Below, one piece after another: positions 33,761 to 47,100 of a stretch of DNA of 64,000 bases. The position numbers were made by a program, and so were the translations under genes. The notes beneath the pieces were generated by a model, which had not been told where the DNA came from, did no database searches, and worked only from the letters and a program-made list of their open reading frames with translations. This DNA is from Litoditis marina (lineage: Eukaryota > Nematoda > Chromadorea > Rhabditida > Rhabditidae): contig OZ038436.1 of the NCBI GenBank assembly GCA_964036275.1, forward strand, positions 21,355,904-21,419,903, in the 5' to 3' direction. How positions within the stretch are numbered: the first letter of the stretch is position 1; every line of letters starts with the position of its first letter.

Positions 33761-35140
33761 GGGGGGAATCGACGTAAGACCAATCCGTTTCCATGCGAAG
33801 TAAACGGATTCTGTCAGGTGATCGGACAATTTTGCAGAAATCGTTAGTGTTTAGTGAAATCCTAGTGTTTCTAGAAAGAACGCAGACTGAACTCTTTGAG
33901 TTTCCATCAAGATTGACAGTATTACGTGAACACTTGGTTTTGCATTGAAAATTACAAAAACGAAAAAATGTAACTGGGCACAGTATACTTGATTTGACTC
34001 ACGGCGAATGTTGGTATCACCGCCGTTGATTTGTGATAATGATCAATCTCAAAATTATCAAGACAAAAGCTTCATTCACTGCCGAAGTTCACACAGGAGT
34101 GACAACGACTATATTTGAGCTTTAGAAGAGACTTACACCAATATGAAGCTCACATAATTATAATGCAACTATAGAAGTCTTCATGTATTATCATGGACTA
34201 TCTCGTTTTTGCTGCGTACACCGTACTAAATGAGTTCTGGGGAGATGTATTATTACTAGTGAAAGAAAGTAACGAGATGTAACATAGTTCTGTTTACTTG
34301 TGTACGTGTGGGCATAGAGTGGGGGAGTACAATTTCAAGTGTGCAAGAATTTTCATACGATACAAACTGAGAAATTTAGCGACAGCCATCAATATTCTGT
34401 TTACCCTGTGACTCACTACTATCCCCGCCGAGCAAATGTATATCGCGATTTCTCGCTAACTGTTGTTTTGGGAGGATCGGTGAAGGCTGCGGTATCTATT
34501 TGGCTTACTATCGGATAAATTGCCGGCTTTGTAACTTAGCCGGTGGGATAGGGCCCCCAAACACTCAGATGATTGGAGAACAGCTCAGCCCACAGATTAT
34601 TCAATCAGAGGGAAGAGGCGTTACACAGATTTATATAAAAGACATCCTACTTTTCTTATTAGCCGCCGAATGTTAATACCAAACAGTGTGAAGCCGGTCG
34701 TCTTCCGCCTTGGTTGTCAGCTTTTTGGCTCTCGTCAACATATAGTTTACACCCTCGGACAATTAACAACCCATTTTTGTAGGGGCCTCGACGAGAGAGT
34801 GTGAAGGTCAGAGAGACGCAGACTATCCAAGCCTGTCTGCCGCCTCATTGGCATCCATGCTCTCTCGCTTTTGTAGTTTGCTGAACGCAGAAAATTGGCG
34901 CAAATGTGTTTGAGCATTTCCCAAGCCAACTTCGGCAGGGTGCCGATAATTTTTTTAGCCTCATTGTAAACGGATCCACTTCCTTATTACAGTACTTAAT
35001 TACAGACAATTTTGTACAACCTATGTTTCCTCTAAAAGGAATCATCCAAATCGTTGGCACGCTGCATAATCTCGACAAACATCTTCTGTATCATATGTTG
35101 TGTTAGTATATGACTTTATTTTTACAATTCTTCCCAGGAG

Positions 35141-38100
35141 ATGATAGTCTTTCTCATCTTGCTCTCTCTGGGTTACCTGCAGGGCCAGGTGGTTAAAGAC
35201 TCGTCCAATCGAAAAAACACGGTCAGTTTTATGTTGAAATTTCAGCCAAATGCCTAAATATGTTGTTATAAACATGCGTATCAAATACGTGCTTTCCAGT
35301 AAGATCGAGCTAGAACTCAGTCAATACTTTTCACCAACAAAAGTGCAATTTGAAAATCAGCGTAAAAAGTATGAACGCAGCCTTAGGCGAACCCCAGGGC
35401 ACGAAACCTTGCAAGTTTGTATTCGTCGCCTGAAAAGATCACTACATAATAGTTTTTGTCAACATAGCTCGCGACAAAACTAAAGAAGATTCAGTTACTC
35501 TAGTATGCTATGAAAACTGATCTGGTTAAAAAATAGCTCTGTTGTGAGAAGTAACCATATTACTTCCAGTCCTCGATCACCGAGGCCAATTCATCACGAA
35601 AGGTTAGAGCAACATGAGGAAGGGAAAGAGTTTACATTTAGTAAAAATTGGAAATGTTTGGGAAAAGTTTATGATCGTTTTTGGAAAAGTGTAGACTAGT
35701 GTCAAAATTAACGCGCCAACGGAAATTACCCCATCAATAGTGAGAAAGCGCTACCATCAGCGAAGTGTATTCTGCATGTGCTCCACCTCATGTTTATCGA
35801 GACTAAGACATTTCAAGACAACGTTGTATTGGTATAGTGGAAGAGTTTATGACTGATGACAATGCAAAAAATTCTGTGCCTAAAAAAAAGCTGTCCAAAG
35901 CCTTTAATTTAGGCGAACTAAACCGAAACTTATAGATAACGATTGGTCATATCGGAGCGGTTGGAGCCCTGCCAAACTACGACAAAGTCCTTGATCTCTC
36001 GAGAAAAGAACTACTGGAGGAAGGCATACTCGGAGATGACTTTGACATCGAGTAAGTTAAGGACCTGCAATGAGCAAGGTCGTAAGAACAAAAACAAACT
36101 TTTCAGAAAAGAAGTATGTACAGAGAATGGGTCACGTAATAAAAGTTACAAGAAATTTAATCGCACCAACAATATATTCTTATGCTGAAGGTTGTTTTTG
36201 AGCGCTTACACCACACATTATTAACTCATTGCACCTAGAATGAACCAAAAACTTATAATAACAAAAGATCACTGGAAATTACAAAATATCACTGGAACGT
36301 AGTCACAGCGAATTTGTGAAACAGACTATACGAATACGAACTGAGGAACTACTCCTTCAGAATCGTCTCCCGTGACGGTTGTGGAGATTCGTTCGAAGGC
36401 GTCGCGGCGGCAGCCGATCTATATCACGTGCAACACGTGAACGTCTTCCTCGGACCGTACTGCAATGGAGGTACGGTAGAGTTTGCAGGAAACTTGTTGA
36501 GAACATACATTTTATATTTACAAAGCAGGATGCAGAGAGAACGCTAACGGCTTAACGCTGTCTGAGCCTAGGATTTTGAGGATAGAAATTACAGCAAAAA
36601 CACTCCAAATGAACAATAACATAATCAGTGAATGAATTTACATTAGTGTTAACCTTTACGTTTGTAAAGTTTGGATTACATATTTGTTGCAAATTGTGGT
36701 GAATAAGTGAAATCATATCAAGACGACGAATGTATTTCTAAAAGCAATGACTACTGCAAGTTCGGTGTATTGGAAACGATGTTCACGTGAAAATACTGTG
36801 CAAGCATTGAATTTTCACGTAATTTCACGTATTCTCTTCTTTAGTAATAGTTGGCTGTGTTGTGAGTGAACAATAATCATTTCAGAGATGATTCCTGTCG
36901 CAACCATGGCCAACTATTGGAACATCCCCATCATAGCCTATATGGCCACTGCGAATGTACTGTCGGACAAAAAGGTAAACAGATGGATTTCTGGGGATAA
37001 TGTAGAGAGTACAGTAATGTATTGCAAACCCTCCGTGAAGATTATCTCACGAGGTATCTCGTGAGTATACTGTTACGGGTACTATGCACGTACTTGTAGC
37101 TTATAAACTATCGGGCTATTAGTATTTTCAATATTGCACCGACTACAAGAACTTCCGGAAGTAAAAAATCTCAAGTTTGAGTTGGACATTTCACGGAATA
37201 TGGCTTTAAGATTATTATTTTTAGATTTACAAGACTCTGGTGAGAACGTCTCTGCGAACGATGAACACGATTGCCGAGTCAACCTGTTCTTTCATCAAAC
37301 ACTACAGATGGAAAAAGGTTAATAGCAAACTTTTTTTTCCAGCTTTGCACCAGTAATTGAAAAAATAGAGAAAACATGATTGTCGATGGACATTATTAAT
37401 TCACGAACACATTAGAACGAAATCAAACATCCCACAATGTGCTCCATCTCTCTAGCGATTCCCGAATATTTCTCGCCAATCTTACGTGAGCCACAGGGAC
37501 CGTTGCAAAGTGTCACAAGACGGTCACCTTAGAGCGGTACTACCTGACCACATTTGTGAGATAAGATTGAGGTCAATAACACTGCTAATTAACGATACTA
37601 ACTTGGGGGCGGTGTTAAATTTGCTCAGGGGACTAGACAATGTGAGATCACCAACTAATATGATCAACTCTGCGTTAGCGTCACTATGTATAGGCAATTG
37701 TAATGGTATGAGTTGTAGACATACTTTCGAGAAATCCTCCTTACCCCTTCTGATTGCAGGTAGCGCTGGTTTCGAACGTTGGTGCGGCTGCGTACGAGAA
37801 GATGCAGGCCTTTGAGCCGGTGCTCAATCGTCACGGAATAGAAGTGACCAGGAAGATCCTTTTCGACGAGACGGCAGACGCAAATGATATGATCAGCAGC
37901 GGACAGCTGGAGGACCTGAGGGCAAATGCGAGAAGTGAGGGAAATATGAATAATTATAATAACAACAATAATAAGAATGCCAGCAAAACACAATTTTTCC
38001 CAGATTCAATAAACTCGAGCCAGAAAACTGAGCGAAGGATATTTGTTATTTCACATTGAAAAGGTTTTTTGCATGCGGCTCTTATAATCGCAGTTAGAGA

Positions 38101-41100
38101 CCAGTTACACAAGTGAGAAAGCATAATTGTCATCTAGTTCGCATCGCACACAGTTTGAGACAATCTGCGTATCTCTGAACTGCGCACTCTCTCGTCGAGA
38201 AGGGCTCCATCCAGCTACAAAAGTGACTGAACAATTGGCCGGAAATTGCTTGTGCAACAAATAACAGTCTCAATTTACAGTTGTGATCGTAATGTTCTCA
38301 TCGGCCCGTGATCTGACCGTTCAGTTCCGAGAAGCCACCGAGAAGGCCGGACTATCCACCACAGAATTCGTCTTCATCTTCCCCTGGCTACAGGTAAGGC
38401 AAATAGACCAAATCTTCGTTGTAGTTTGATCTCGATACACGTCCTAGTTCACAATTTTAGATAGAAAAAACGGCTAGGTCCAACTACAAACACAGTGGGA
38501 TAGGGATCGGGCAATATACACCGTATGTACTTTGGAAAGAGCGAATCCGAGAATTTTATTATATATTCGGGACTAAAATGATTGTTTGGATCCAGATATG
38601 ATATCACAATCTCTCACACGAATGAATACTTTATTCGAACGTTATTTCAGGAAGGCTCCAACGGTGCCTCTCCGTTCGTTGGAAGTGATTCTAGCATCTT
38701 GGATGGTGTCAAGAAGACATATGCCAACTGCATTCTGGTGAGTTCGGATTGATGTTGATAGTTCAAGGTAAAAAGGAGAGAACTTGACAATGTACACAGT
38801 ACCTCCTCGATTCTGCGGATAACAGAAGCATACAAGTTGGCTTCTGGTTACTCCGTGAAAATTTCACCTCTACAATTTTGGAGCTTGTGAGGTTGTTTGA
38901 AGTAGTCAATACTGAGAACTGGTCCGAGAATAAGTCATAAAAGGCATCGAAAATGAACTTTATTTCCAGATTGACGATACCAATGGATTCGATGACAGAA
39001 TGATCACTCCATTCCTGGAACGACTGAAGAAAATCAATCTCAATGAAAATGATGTTGACCTGGTGAGTTTCTGTGATACTCTTCGAGAGTGTGAAGATTG
39101 AAAGGTTGTTCAGTTTGAGGACGACTTTGAGTTGTAGTCTGACCGGTCAAACGGATCCGAAGCGTTGAAATGTACTTGAGACCGGAAACAAACCACAACT
39201 ACATAAGAACGTGATAAGTTATTGGTTCATCAACAAAAAACAAAAAAGACAGAATAAGTTACTTTACTGTTATTGTTTGTGACCGTGAATCATCGCGAAA
39301 AGTTAAATATTCCGAAAGTGACCCTCCAGACGAACATAAAGTCAGATCGCAATGTTTGAAACTTTACTGTTCACATTTGTTTCATTACAAGAATATAAAT
39401 AATTTTTCTCAACTCCAGACCAACATCTATGGCTACATCGCACTTTTTGATGCGTTGAAAATGTACGCGACCGCCGGACGGAGGATTCTGAATGAGACCG
39501 GCAGTTTCGCCTCCGTCAGCGACGGAAAGGTTATGTGGAATGCGATGAGAAGAATGACAATCCCTGGTAGGTGACAGACAGAACTATAGTTGTACTTTGG
39601 TCTTAAAATATAGTAGAATTGTAGTTCGCTTGTATACACATTTACACATCATACATTAGGTTCAATTAAATCCCAGCAACAATTGTTGAACTATAACTCA
39701 GACGTTACCGGATCGATTCACACAGAAGTGCAGAATGAAGTGTACCATATTCGCAGGTTTTGAGGTGAGCAAATAAATTAACACGCTGTAACAGTAAATT
39801 AGTTCTGAGGACATGGGAGTTGTGGTGGCGAGATTAAAAACCACGCTTTTCCAGGTATGGTCTCAAAAGCTGGTATCGGAAGTGGTACGGTAATGCTGGA
39901 CGACCTGGCAGAGAGAGTTCCCTACTACTCGGCATTCTACGTGGACAGAAATAGAGGACAGGTTAGAAATCTCAAAAACAGGTGTCGCAAGCGGGAATCG
40001 AACCTGCGCCATCAACCCGGCCAGCGAAAAATTTATTAGGTTAACTATTTTGTATTATAATATGAAGCTGTTGCTCAAAGTATACAAAGTTCAAGATAGA
40101 TAAACGAGATAATCAACCATAATGAACAGAAAAATGAACAGAAAAAAATCAACTAAAATGAAGCTAAATCGTTCGTGAGCACGTAAAAACAAAAACAAAA
40201 ATTGATTTCAGGTCACCCCAATCGCGAACATGACCCCGTCTCTGATTGACAAATGCGATGGATTGAAAACAGGAACCGGCTGCTTTGAAATGGTTCGAAA
40301 AATTTCACATCAATCTAAATGAAACTCAAAATTAATTCAAAAGTACAACAAGGGAATGAGAAACAGTTGACAGTTTCATCCTGCCCGAGCATTATCTCAC
40401 AAAAACACTAATCTCAACTCATTGCAAAACATGAGAAACTCTTCTCTGCCAAAGTGAACTAGTCATCAAAGGGTGAACCAAAACCACATATGACAAGCAT
40501 TTACACGTGGAAAACGTGATTGTTCCAGATTGTAACTGACGTGGCTTCGTCTTTCTGGTCTTCGGTGGATGGACGTTTGCCAATGGATGAACCTGTCTGT
40601 GGATACAGGTACGAATACAACGGGCTCAAACTACAAAACTAGATTCAGTCTCAGCATTGTTCTTTCTCACATTGATCAAGAGATGTGAACCTACTTAAGT
40701 ACAGATCTACCTACATCGTTTTAATGGCAATAAGCTTTTGAGAGCAACTGTGCAGAACATTTATTTCCTATCTAGATATGTTGATCACGTTACGCACGTT
40801 TGAGCCCATCCATACTTCAAAATAGGATAATGCTTCAGAAAAAAATATATCTCACTGATATTCGATTTCAGGGGTGAGAAGTGCGACTACACGTTGATCA
40901 TCATTGCCGTCTGCGCGCTCGTCATGTTCATAGTTGCTGTCATCGGAGCCTGGATGCTGCGGAGGCACTGGTAGGTTGTTGTCATCATGTCACTACCGTG
41001 GCACCACCATGACAGCGCGATATGTCACAATAGTGTCACCACTGTTTCCCAATCGTGTCATAGCGGCGTTAGGTTAACATCATGTCGTCATTATGACACA

Positions 41101-44100
41101 GTTTCATGCCACTTGGTTACGTCACAGAAACTTCACAAAACGTCATCCGAAATGTTCAATGTGGTATTCGGGTGCCTATGGTGGTTTCTCTAGACGCTGT
41201 CTATTTTTAGTGAAAGTCGTGCGCTCGATAGAATGCCCTGGAGAGTATTCAGAGATGACATGAGAATTGTGGACGAAGAACAAGTCAAATCGATGGTAGG
41301 TTGTCAAATTTCACAGATAGATGAATGGTTACAGTCTTTATGATCAGAAAAATTAACTTTTCTAAACACTGCTCGAAAATCGTTTGTACCATTTAAAAAA
41401 TTTACGAGTGTTGGGGTATACGTAACGTCACGGTTTTTATAAACGTAAATCTCCGATTCCAGTTGTCCCTCGGATCACAGCGAACGAAACTGTCGAACAT
41501 GAACAACATGATGGTGAAACATCACGCAATAATTGGAGTCAACACCCATGCCACTTTCCATTTGTACGACCAGAGAAGACCGATCAAGTTCGGCAGACAG
41601 GACCTCACACTTCTCATGAGAGTAAGTTACGAGTAACAATAACTTGAAGATAATAGTTGGCTCAATGCGTGAAGCGCAAATGTATAGAGGTAGAGTGGTA
41701 TAGAGGTAGGCTCGAATCGTTTGTTATAAGAAAAAAACGACAAGGGATTGAACCTAGAACATGTGCAGCAGCGTGGTGCGAACAACCACTTCACCAAAAA
41801 GTGAGAATGAAAGTTAACATACAACCGCTGAGAACTAGAACCTTTTTCTTACTCAGTTCGTCCACTACGTGGAAATACGCTCACGTTTCTTGGAGAATGA
41901 CATTTTTTGATTTGTTATTATCTATTTGCAGATGAAGCAAGCGGTTCATGACAACCTCAACCCCTTTTTGGGAATGGCCTTCAATGAGAAGAATGAGATG
42001 CTTCTTCTGTGGAAATTCTGCTCTAGGGGAACACTTCAAGTAGGTTATTCTGATTGTTGTAGATATTGTATGAATAATTAGGGAAGATTGAAGACTCACA
42101 ATCGGAAACTAAATCTTACAGTGACAACTCGAGTTGTAGCGTGAAATTTCGAATTCGTCAGATATTTCTAGTTACACCTGAAATACACTTAGATCAAACT
42201 ACAACCGCAAAAAAAACTATTGTCTAGGATCTTTGATATTTGACACATTTAATGTTCATGAAACTAAGTATCTGTACTTATTTACCCAAATGTTTTCAGG
42301 ATGTGATCTACAACGATCAGTTCGTGCTCGATTCCAAGTTCCATGGTGCCTTTGTCAGGGATATCACGCTGGTAAACATAACATAAACTGAACGGGATTC
42401 CAAAATATGAAGATCACGTACGTGCATACATTTGCTATATTTACTAGGAATTGAACTTAATAGAATGACGTTTTAGATAGTAGTTTGGTTTTTGGAATTT
42501 AGTGGATGATTCAGCTATTATTAACCTAACTTTCACATAATTGACCACGTGAAAAGTGGAAACACATCAATTGCCGACGCTATTAGCCAGAAAGATGCAG
42601 CTGTTTTCAGACTATGTTGCCAAAACCGAGCAAAAATCAGTTTCGTATTCTCACTGTAATCATATTATGTAGTCAGAGTGCTAGCGGTTTTTCAGATCAA
42701 GGCATCCATTCTAGATGATACACAATTAATAGATTTATAATCCAAACTTTCATTCAGGGCCTAGAATACTTGCACTCCAGTCTGATTGGATTCCACGGCA
42801 GTCTCACCTCATGGGCAGCTTTGATCGACCGAAACTGGCTGGTCAAACTTACCGACTATGGTTCGTTACTGAAACATTTGCATGTGCTAAAGTGTGTAAA
42901 ATGTCCATACAGGGTTGGAACCAGCGAACGATTGTGGTACCTAACCTTACCGATAGTCTAGATAGATAGCCTGACCAATAGTCAAATTAGACCGGTAACA
43001 ATAAAACAAGGTTTATAGCACTGTCTTTGTTCTTTAATTTTTCTTTAATCTAACTTTTTTTGTAAACATTACCTTTTAGGAGTTGCTGATCCTCTTACTA
43101 GATGGGAGAAGCATGGTAGCATCAACTTAGAAACACTGAAAGAAGGAGAAGAGAAGAGTGGAGCCGCCCAAAAGACAGGTTTGTACAATGCTGAAACGTG
43201 AAAGTATCGCTTTCGAATTGTAATTAGTAGTTACATCGTTTTCTGGATAAATGAAATATTACGTTCCGCATGGTTTCTGCGAGGTTACGTACATATCCGT
43301 GTGAAAAGCGACTTCACACGCTTCGTGTTAAAACACTTGCCGTGTTTGTCGTAACGTCCCGTGGTTCACGTGAAAACTTTAACTCGTGTAACTGCATAAT
43401 CATAATGTTTTACGCGGATCACGTCATCACACATGAGGTAAGCGTTTCAAGATTAGTTAATTAACAAGTGATACTTTTCAATCGAACCGTTGTTCGAAAT
43501 TTTTGACTACTATCCATCTCAAATGTTTGCAAGAACTATGCCGAGAATTTCATGTTTCCCCACCTCTGCAATGTTCATTGCAAACCATTTCGAACACGAA
43601 ACAACCTATCGTTATAGGCGCTATTTACTGTCGATAGCATATTGCAGGAATTCTTTACGTGGCTCCCGAGGTTCGCAGTTCGGACGACAGAAACAAGCGG
43701 AGACGTCAGGATCAGAATTGGCTGACACAGGTAGATTTTAATGACAAACATTTCTAATCAGATCACAATGGTTTTCTATTCTACGGATATGTGACATGGG
43801 CATGAAAACAATTACCAGAGTGAAAGAACCAGACATGGGCATGAAATAAGATACAGAGTGCGAAAACATTGAATACAAATGACTGAAAACGTCATGAAAA
43901 TCTGAGTCACCTATAGGAGATAATCATGTATTTCATCACTGCACGTTTCTGAACTCTAACATGTTTTACATGCATCTCTTGATAATGGCTAGCGTATAGT
44001 TCCACCGAATGTAGTACAGTAAAAAAGGTTTATGTAAGCCCCACTGTTGCGAGTTTGAAAAGATCAGATTTCAAATGTTTTACTAAATGTTTGAATATTC

Positions 44101-47100
44101 AACTTCAGACAATCGAGAGACGTCGTGCTGCCGATATCTACGCCTTCGGGGTGGTTATCTACGAGATTCTGTACAGGACACTACCCTACCACGATAAGAT
44201 CGATATGGACGGTACGTTTCTAGACGTTTCCAGACAGCTCACACCGAAACGAATTTCAGTGGGGGTGAATCGTATTGTAAGGGAAACAACCGGAATACAC
44301 TAACACATCCCAATTTTTGTTACACTCTACTAATTCTGAAGTTCCTGACGGCAAGTGTTAGACACGTCGAATTTTGGTTTGAAAACGCATATTTTTTTTC
44401 AGAAATGGTAACAAAGGCACAGGCCGGGGAAAAGATTTCTCGTCCAACCGTACAGAAGGACAAGCAGATTCATCCGGATCTGCAGGCTTTGCTACAGGTA
44501 CAAGCACAATTGAAGTAGTTTTCGAAGAAACGAAAAGAAATGGAATTTAAATGAATTATCATGTATGTGAGTTTTCTGACTAAAAGGGTCCAATATGCGT
44601 CCTTCAAGATACTACACCTACTGGTTGGAAAACTGAACTGTTGCAACAAAACTTGTTTATCATTATTTTGCTTGTTTTAATATGAATGATTATTACAGGA
44701 TTGCTGGAATGATTCACCAGATATTCGTCCCTCCATTCGAAGAGTTCGACTTTCCACGGAATCCTATCTGAAAACGTAATAATAACACATTACTTTCGGG
44801 TACTGTGGAACGTGAAAGTAAAACTAGCTAGTCGAACATTTGTTCTATGTTCCTGCTCGGACCACATTTAGGGTGAAAGTGTTAATCACACCACTCCCAC
44901 ACACATCAAAACGTGAATTTCGTTCATAGTTTCACTCAAACTAGTTTTAGGTGGGATTCACTAATATAATTCAGCACTTCGTCGTAAACTTACTTTTGAA
45001 TTTTCAGTTATCTTTTTCAAACCTTCTTTTTTACAGCAAGGGTAGTTTGGTGGATCAAATGATGCGTATGATGGAGGAATACGCGAACAATCTGGAGAAG
45101 TTGGTGAAGGATCGAACTGGAATGTTGGAGGAGGCCACTGTCAGGGCGGATCGCCTGCTTTCCCAATTACTACCCAAGTGAGGAATATACTGTATAGGCA
45201 GTGAACAAATCTGAGTTGTAGTTTGATCTCGATGCACACCAAAGTAACCGTTTTTAACCGAAAACCAACGTGATCAAACTACAAACAGAGCGCGATAGAG
45301 CAACATACACCGTATGGGCTTGCTCTCGATGGATCAAACCCTATAGTTCTCACCATCTTTCTCATGAGAACGTTGTGAACAGCTCCTGAACTACTGGCTG
45401 AGAAACGCATTGAGAACATTCGAAACATTTGCCAATTTGATGACATCTCAACATTTTTCAGATATGTCGCGAACGAGTTGAAAAATGGTCGTGCCGTCGC
45501 GCCTAAAATGTACTCGTCGGCCACTGTGATGTTCAGCGACATCGTCGGTTTCACCAAGATGTGCGCCTCCTCAACTCCCATTGAGGTACAGTTTTAAAGC
45601 GAACTTACGCCCATTTAGAGCTTAAAGGCACCTTTTGGACAGGTATCCGGGCAGTAATTGTTTGTTCTTCACCCACAACCAAACTCAATATATTCATTAG
45701 AGAGAACAAATCGATCGTATACCCTAGGCGGTCACATATGGATAAAATTGAGTACAATGAGGTTGAGAGCAGGAATGCACTGTTAGAATAGAATAGAATA
45801 GAATGTTTATTCGCGATTGAACACGTGTCTTTCCACATTGGTATATGTGGCACTCCAATTACGAGAAAATGGAGATATGGAAGATAAAATAGAATGTAGT
45901 GTATAGTTTACTCTGTTACGCGCTCATTATATAATGTGCACTTTTGCAGTATTGCACAATTGAACCGATGATTGTACCGAGAAGTGTTGGTAGTACTTCG
46001 ATTGTAGTTTTAACCCAGTGCATTGTGAGTGGAATGTAAAAGCTGTGCTGTTTCAGACCAAACAACAACTTCGTTTTTGTGATTCCGTAAATGGTGGCAA
46101 TTTAATATGCATCACTCATACATTTAGATAGAACGCCAGTTTGTAACTGTTCATAGATGCGTATATTTTGAAATTTTTCGACTTATTTTAAAACCTTTAG
46201 GTGGTTGCTCTTCTGAACAATGTCTACTCCGGATTTGACGCTGTCATCAACAAGCACGAAGGTTACAAGGTTGGTTAAATTTTTTTTAGAAAATATTCTG
46301 GTTTACTAGCTCTCAGTGAAAAGTTCACGTGTAACGTGGAGATGAGTTTCACAAATTTTTTAAACTGAGTTGAACATGGAGAATGAGTTGAAATCGTCAT
46401 ATTCTAACACTAATTTGTACTTTGCTCAGGTGGAAACTATCGGCGATGCCTATATGGTAGTGTCCGGAATTCCGGAGGAAAACGGAAAACGACACATCAG
46501 CAACATTGCTGATATTTCCTTGGAAATTATGGAGGTTGGTGACCATCTTTGAATACAAGCGACAAGCCCACATTTTCCCTTTTCCTAATGTTTTTCAATC
46601 TTCGCTGAAAACGTTGGGGAAGCGAATAAACAAAGTAGACAGTAAGAGAGACGAAAATAGATAGTAAGTGAGTTGAAGAAGAGGGAAATGTGAGAGCAGA
46701 GAAAGATGAGAGAGAGAGAGGGAAAGAAAAAAAAGATAATGAGAGGGAAAGTCGAAAGAGGGGTGAGATAAAGAGAAACGGAGACACTGAGAGACAAAGA
46801 AAGAGAGAAAGATACATTCTACCTCCCAAATAATAATATAGAAACAAAATCTTGGTGTTCCAGTTCCTGAAGACGTTCATCATCCCGCACCGGAAGGGCG
46901 CTCGTCTGATTATTCGTCTCGGCTTCCATTCTGGCGCCGTCGCCGCCGGAGTCGTCGGACTCAATGCGCCACGATTCTGTCTCTTCGGAGACACGGTATG
47001 TTTTAGAACATTTTGTACCATAATGCTCACCATGTTGCAAGTTTATCTCTTATAGCTATACAATTCAACCATCAGGTTAAAGCTAACTATACTTTAACTA

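Larger units (their letters stand above)
31478..35140. other. Intergenic region between mog-4 and the guanylyl cyclase
   Basis: About 3.7 kb. It contains mog-4 3' UTR sequence at the left, a MITE-like element at 33088-33257, a short direct repeat at 33673-33760 and the cyclase promoter at the right. Open frames at 34747-35106 on both strands have no recognisable content. TTTATATAAAAG at about 34630 is TATA-like but too far from any called start to assign. Confidence 0.5.

Noticed and set aside
34747..35106. Frames on both strands just upstream of the cyclase start
   Set aside because: Overlap each other and a degenerate repeat-like segment; no motif or signal peptide, unlike the adjacent [15 protein letters not shown] start.
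37486..37815. 109-codon + strand frame
   Set aside because: Its end overlaps cyclase exon 6 in a different frame; the remainder is intron with no motif.
39961..40040. Possible tRNA gene in a cyclase intron
   Set aside because: T-arm/B-box is good but no acceptor-stem partner or anticodon arm can be found within tRNA distance; called a tRNA-like fragment instead.
46527..47033. 168-codon minus-strand frame rich in Ser, Leu and Phe
   Set aside because: Antisense of a GA-rich intron plus the coding exon 29 of the guanylyl cyclase; a low-complexity shadow.
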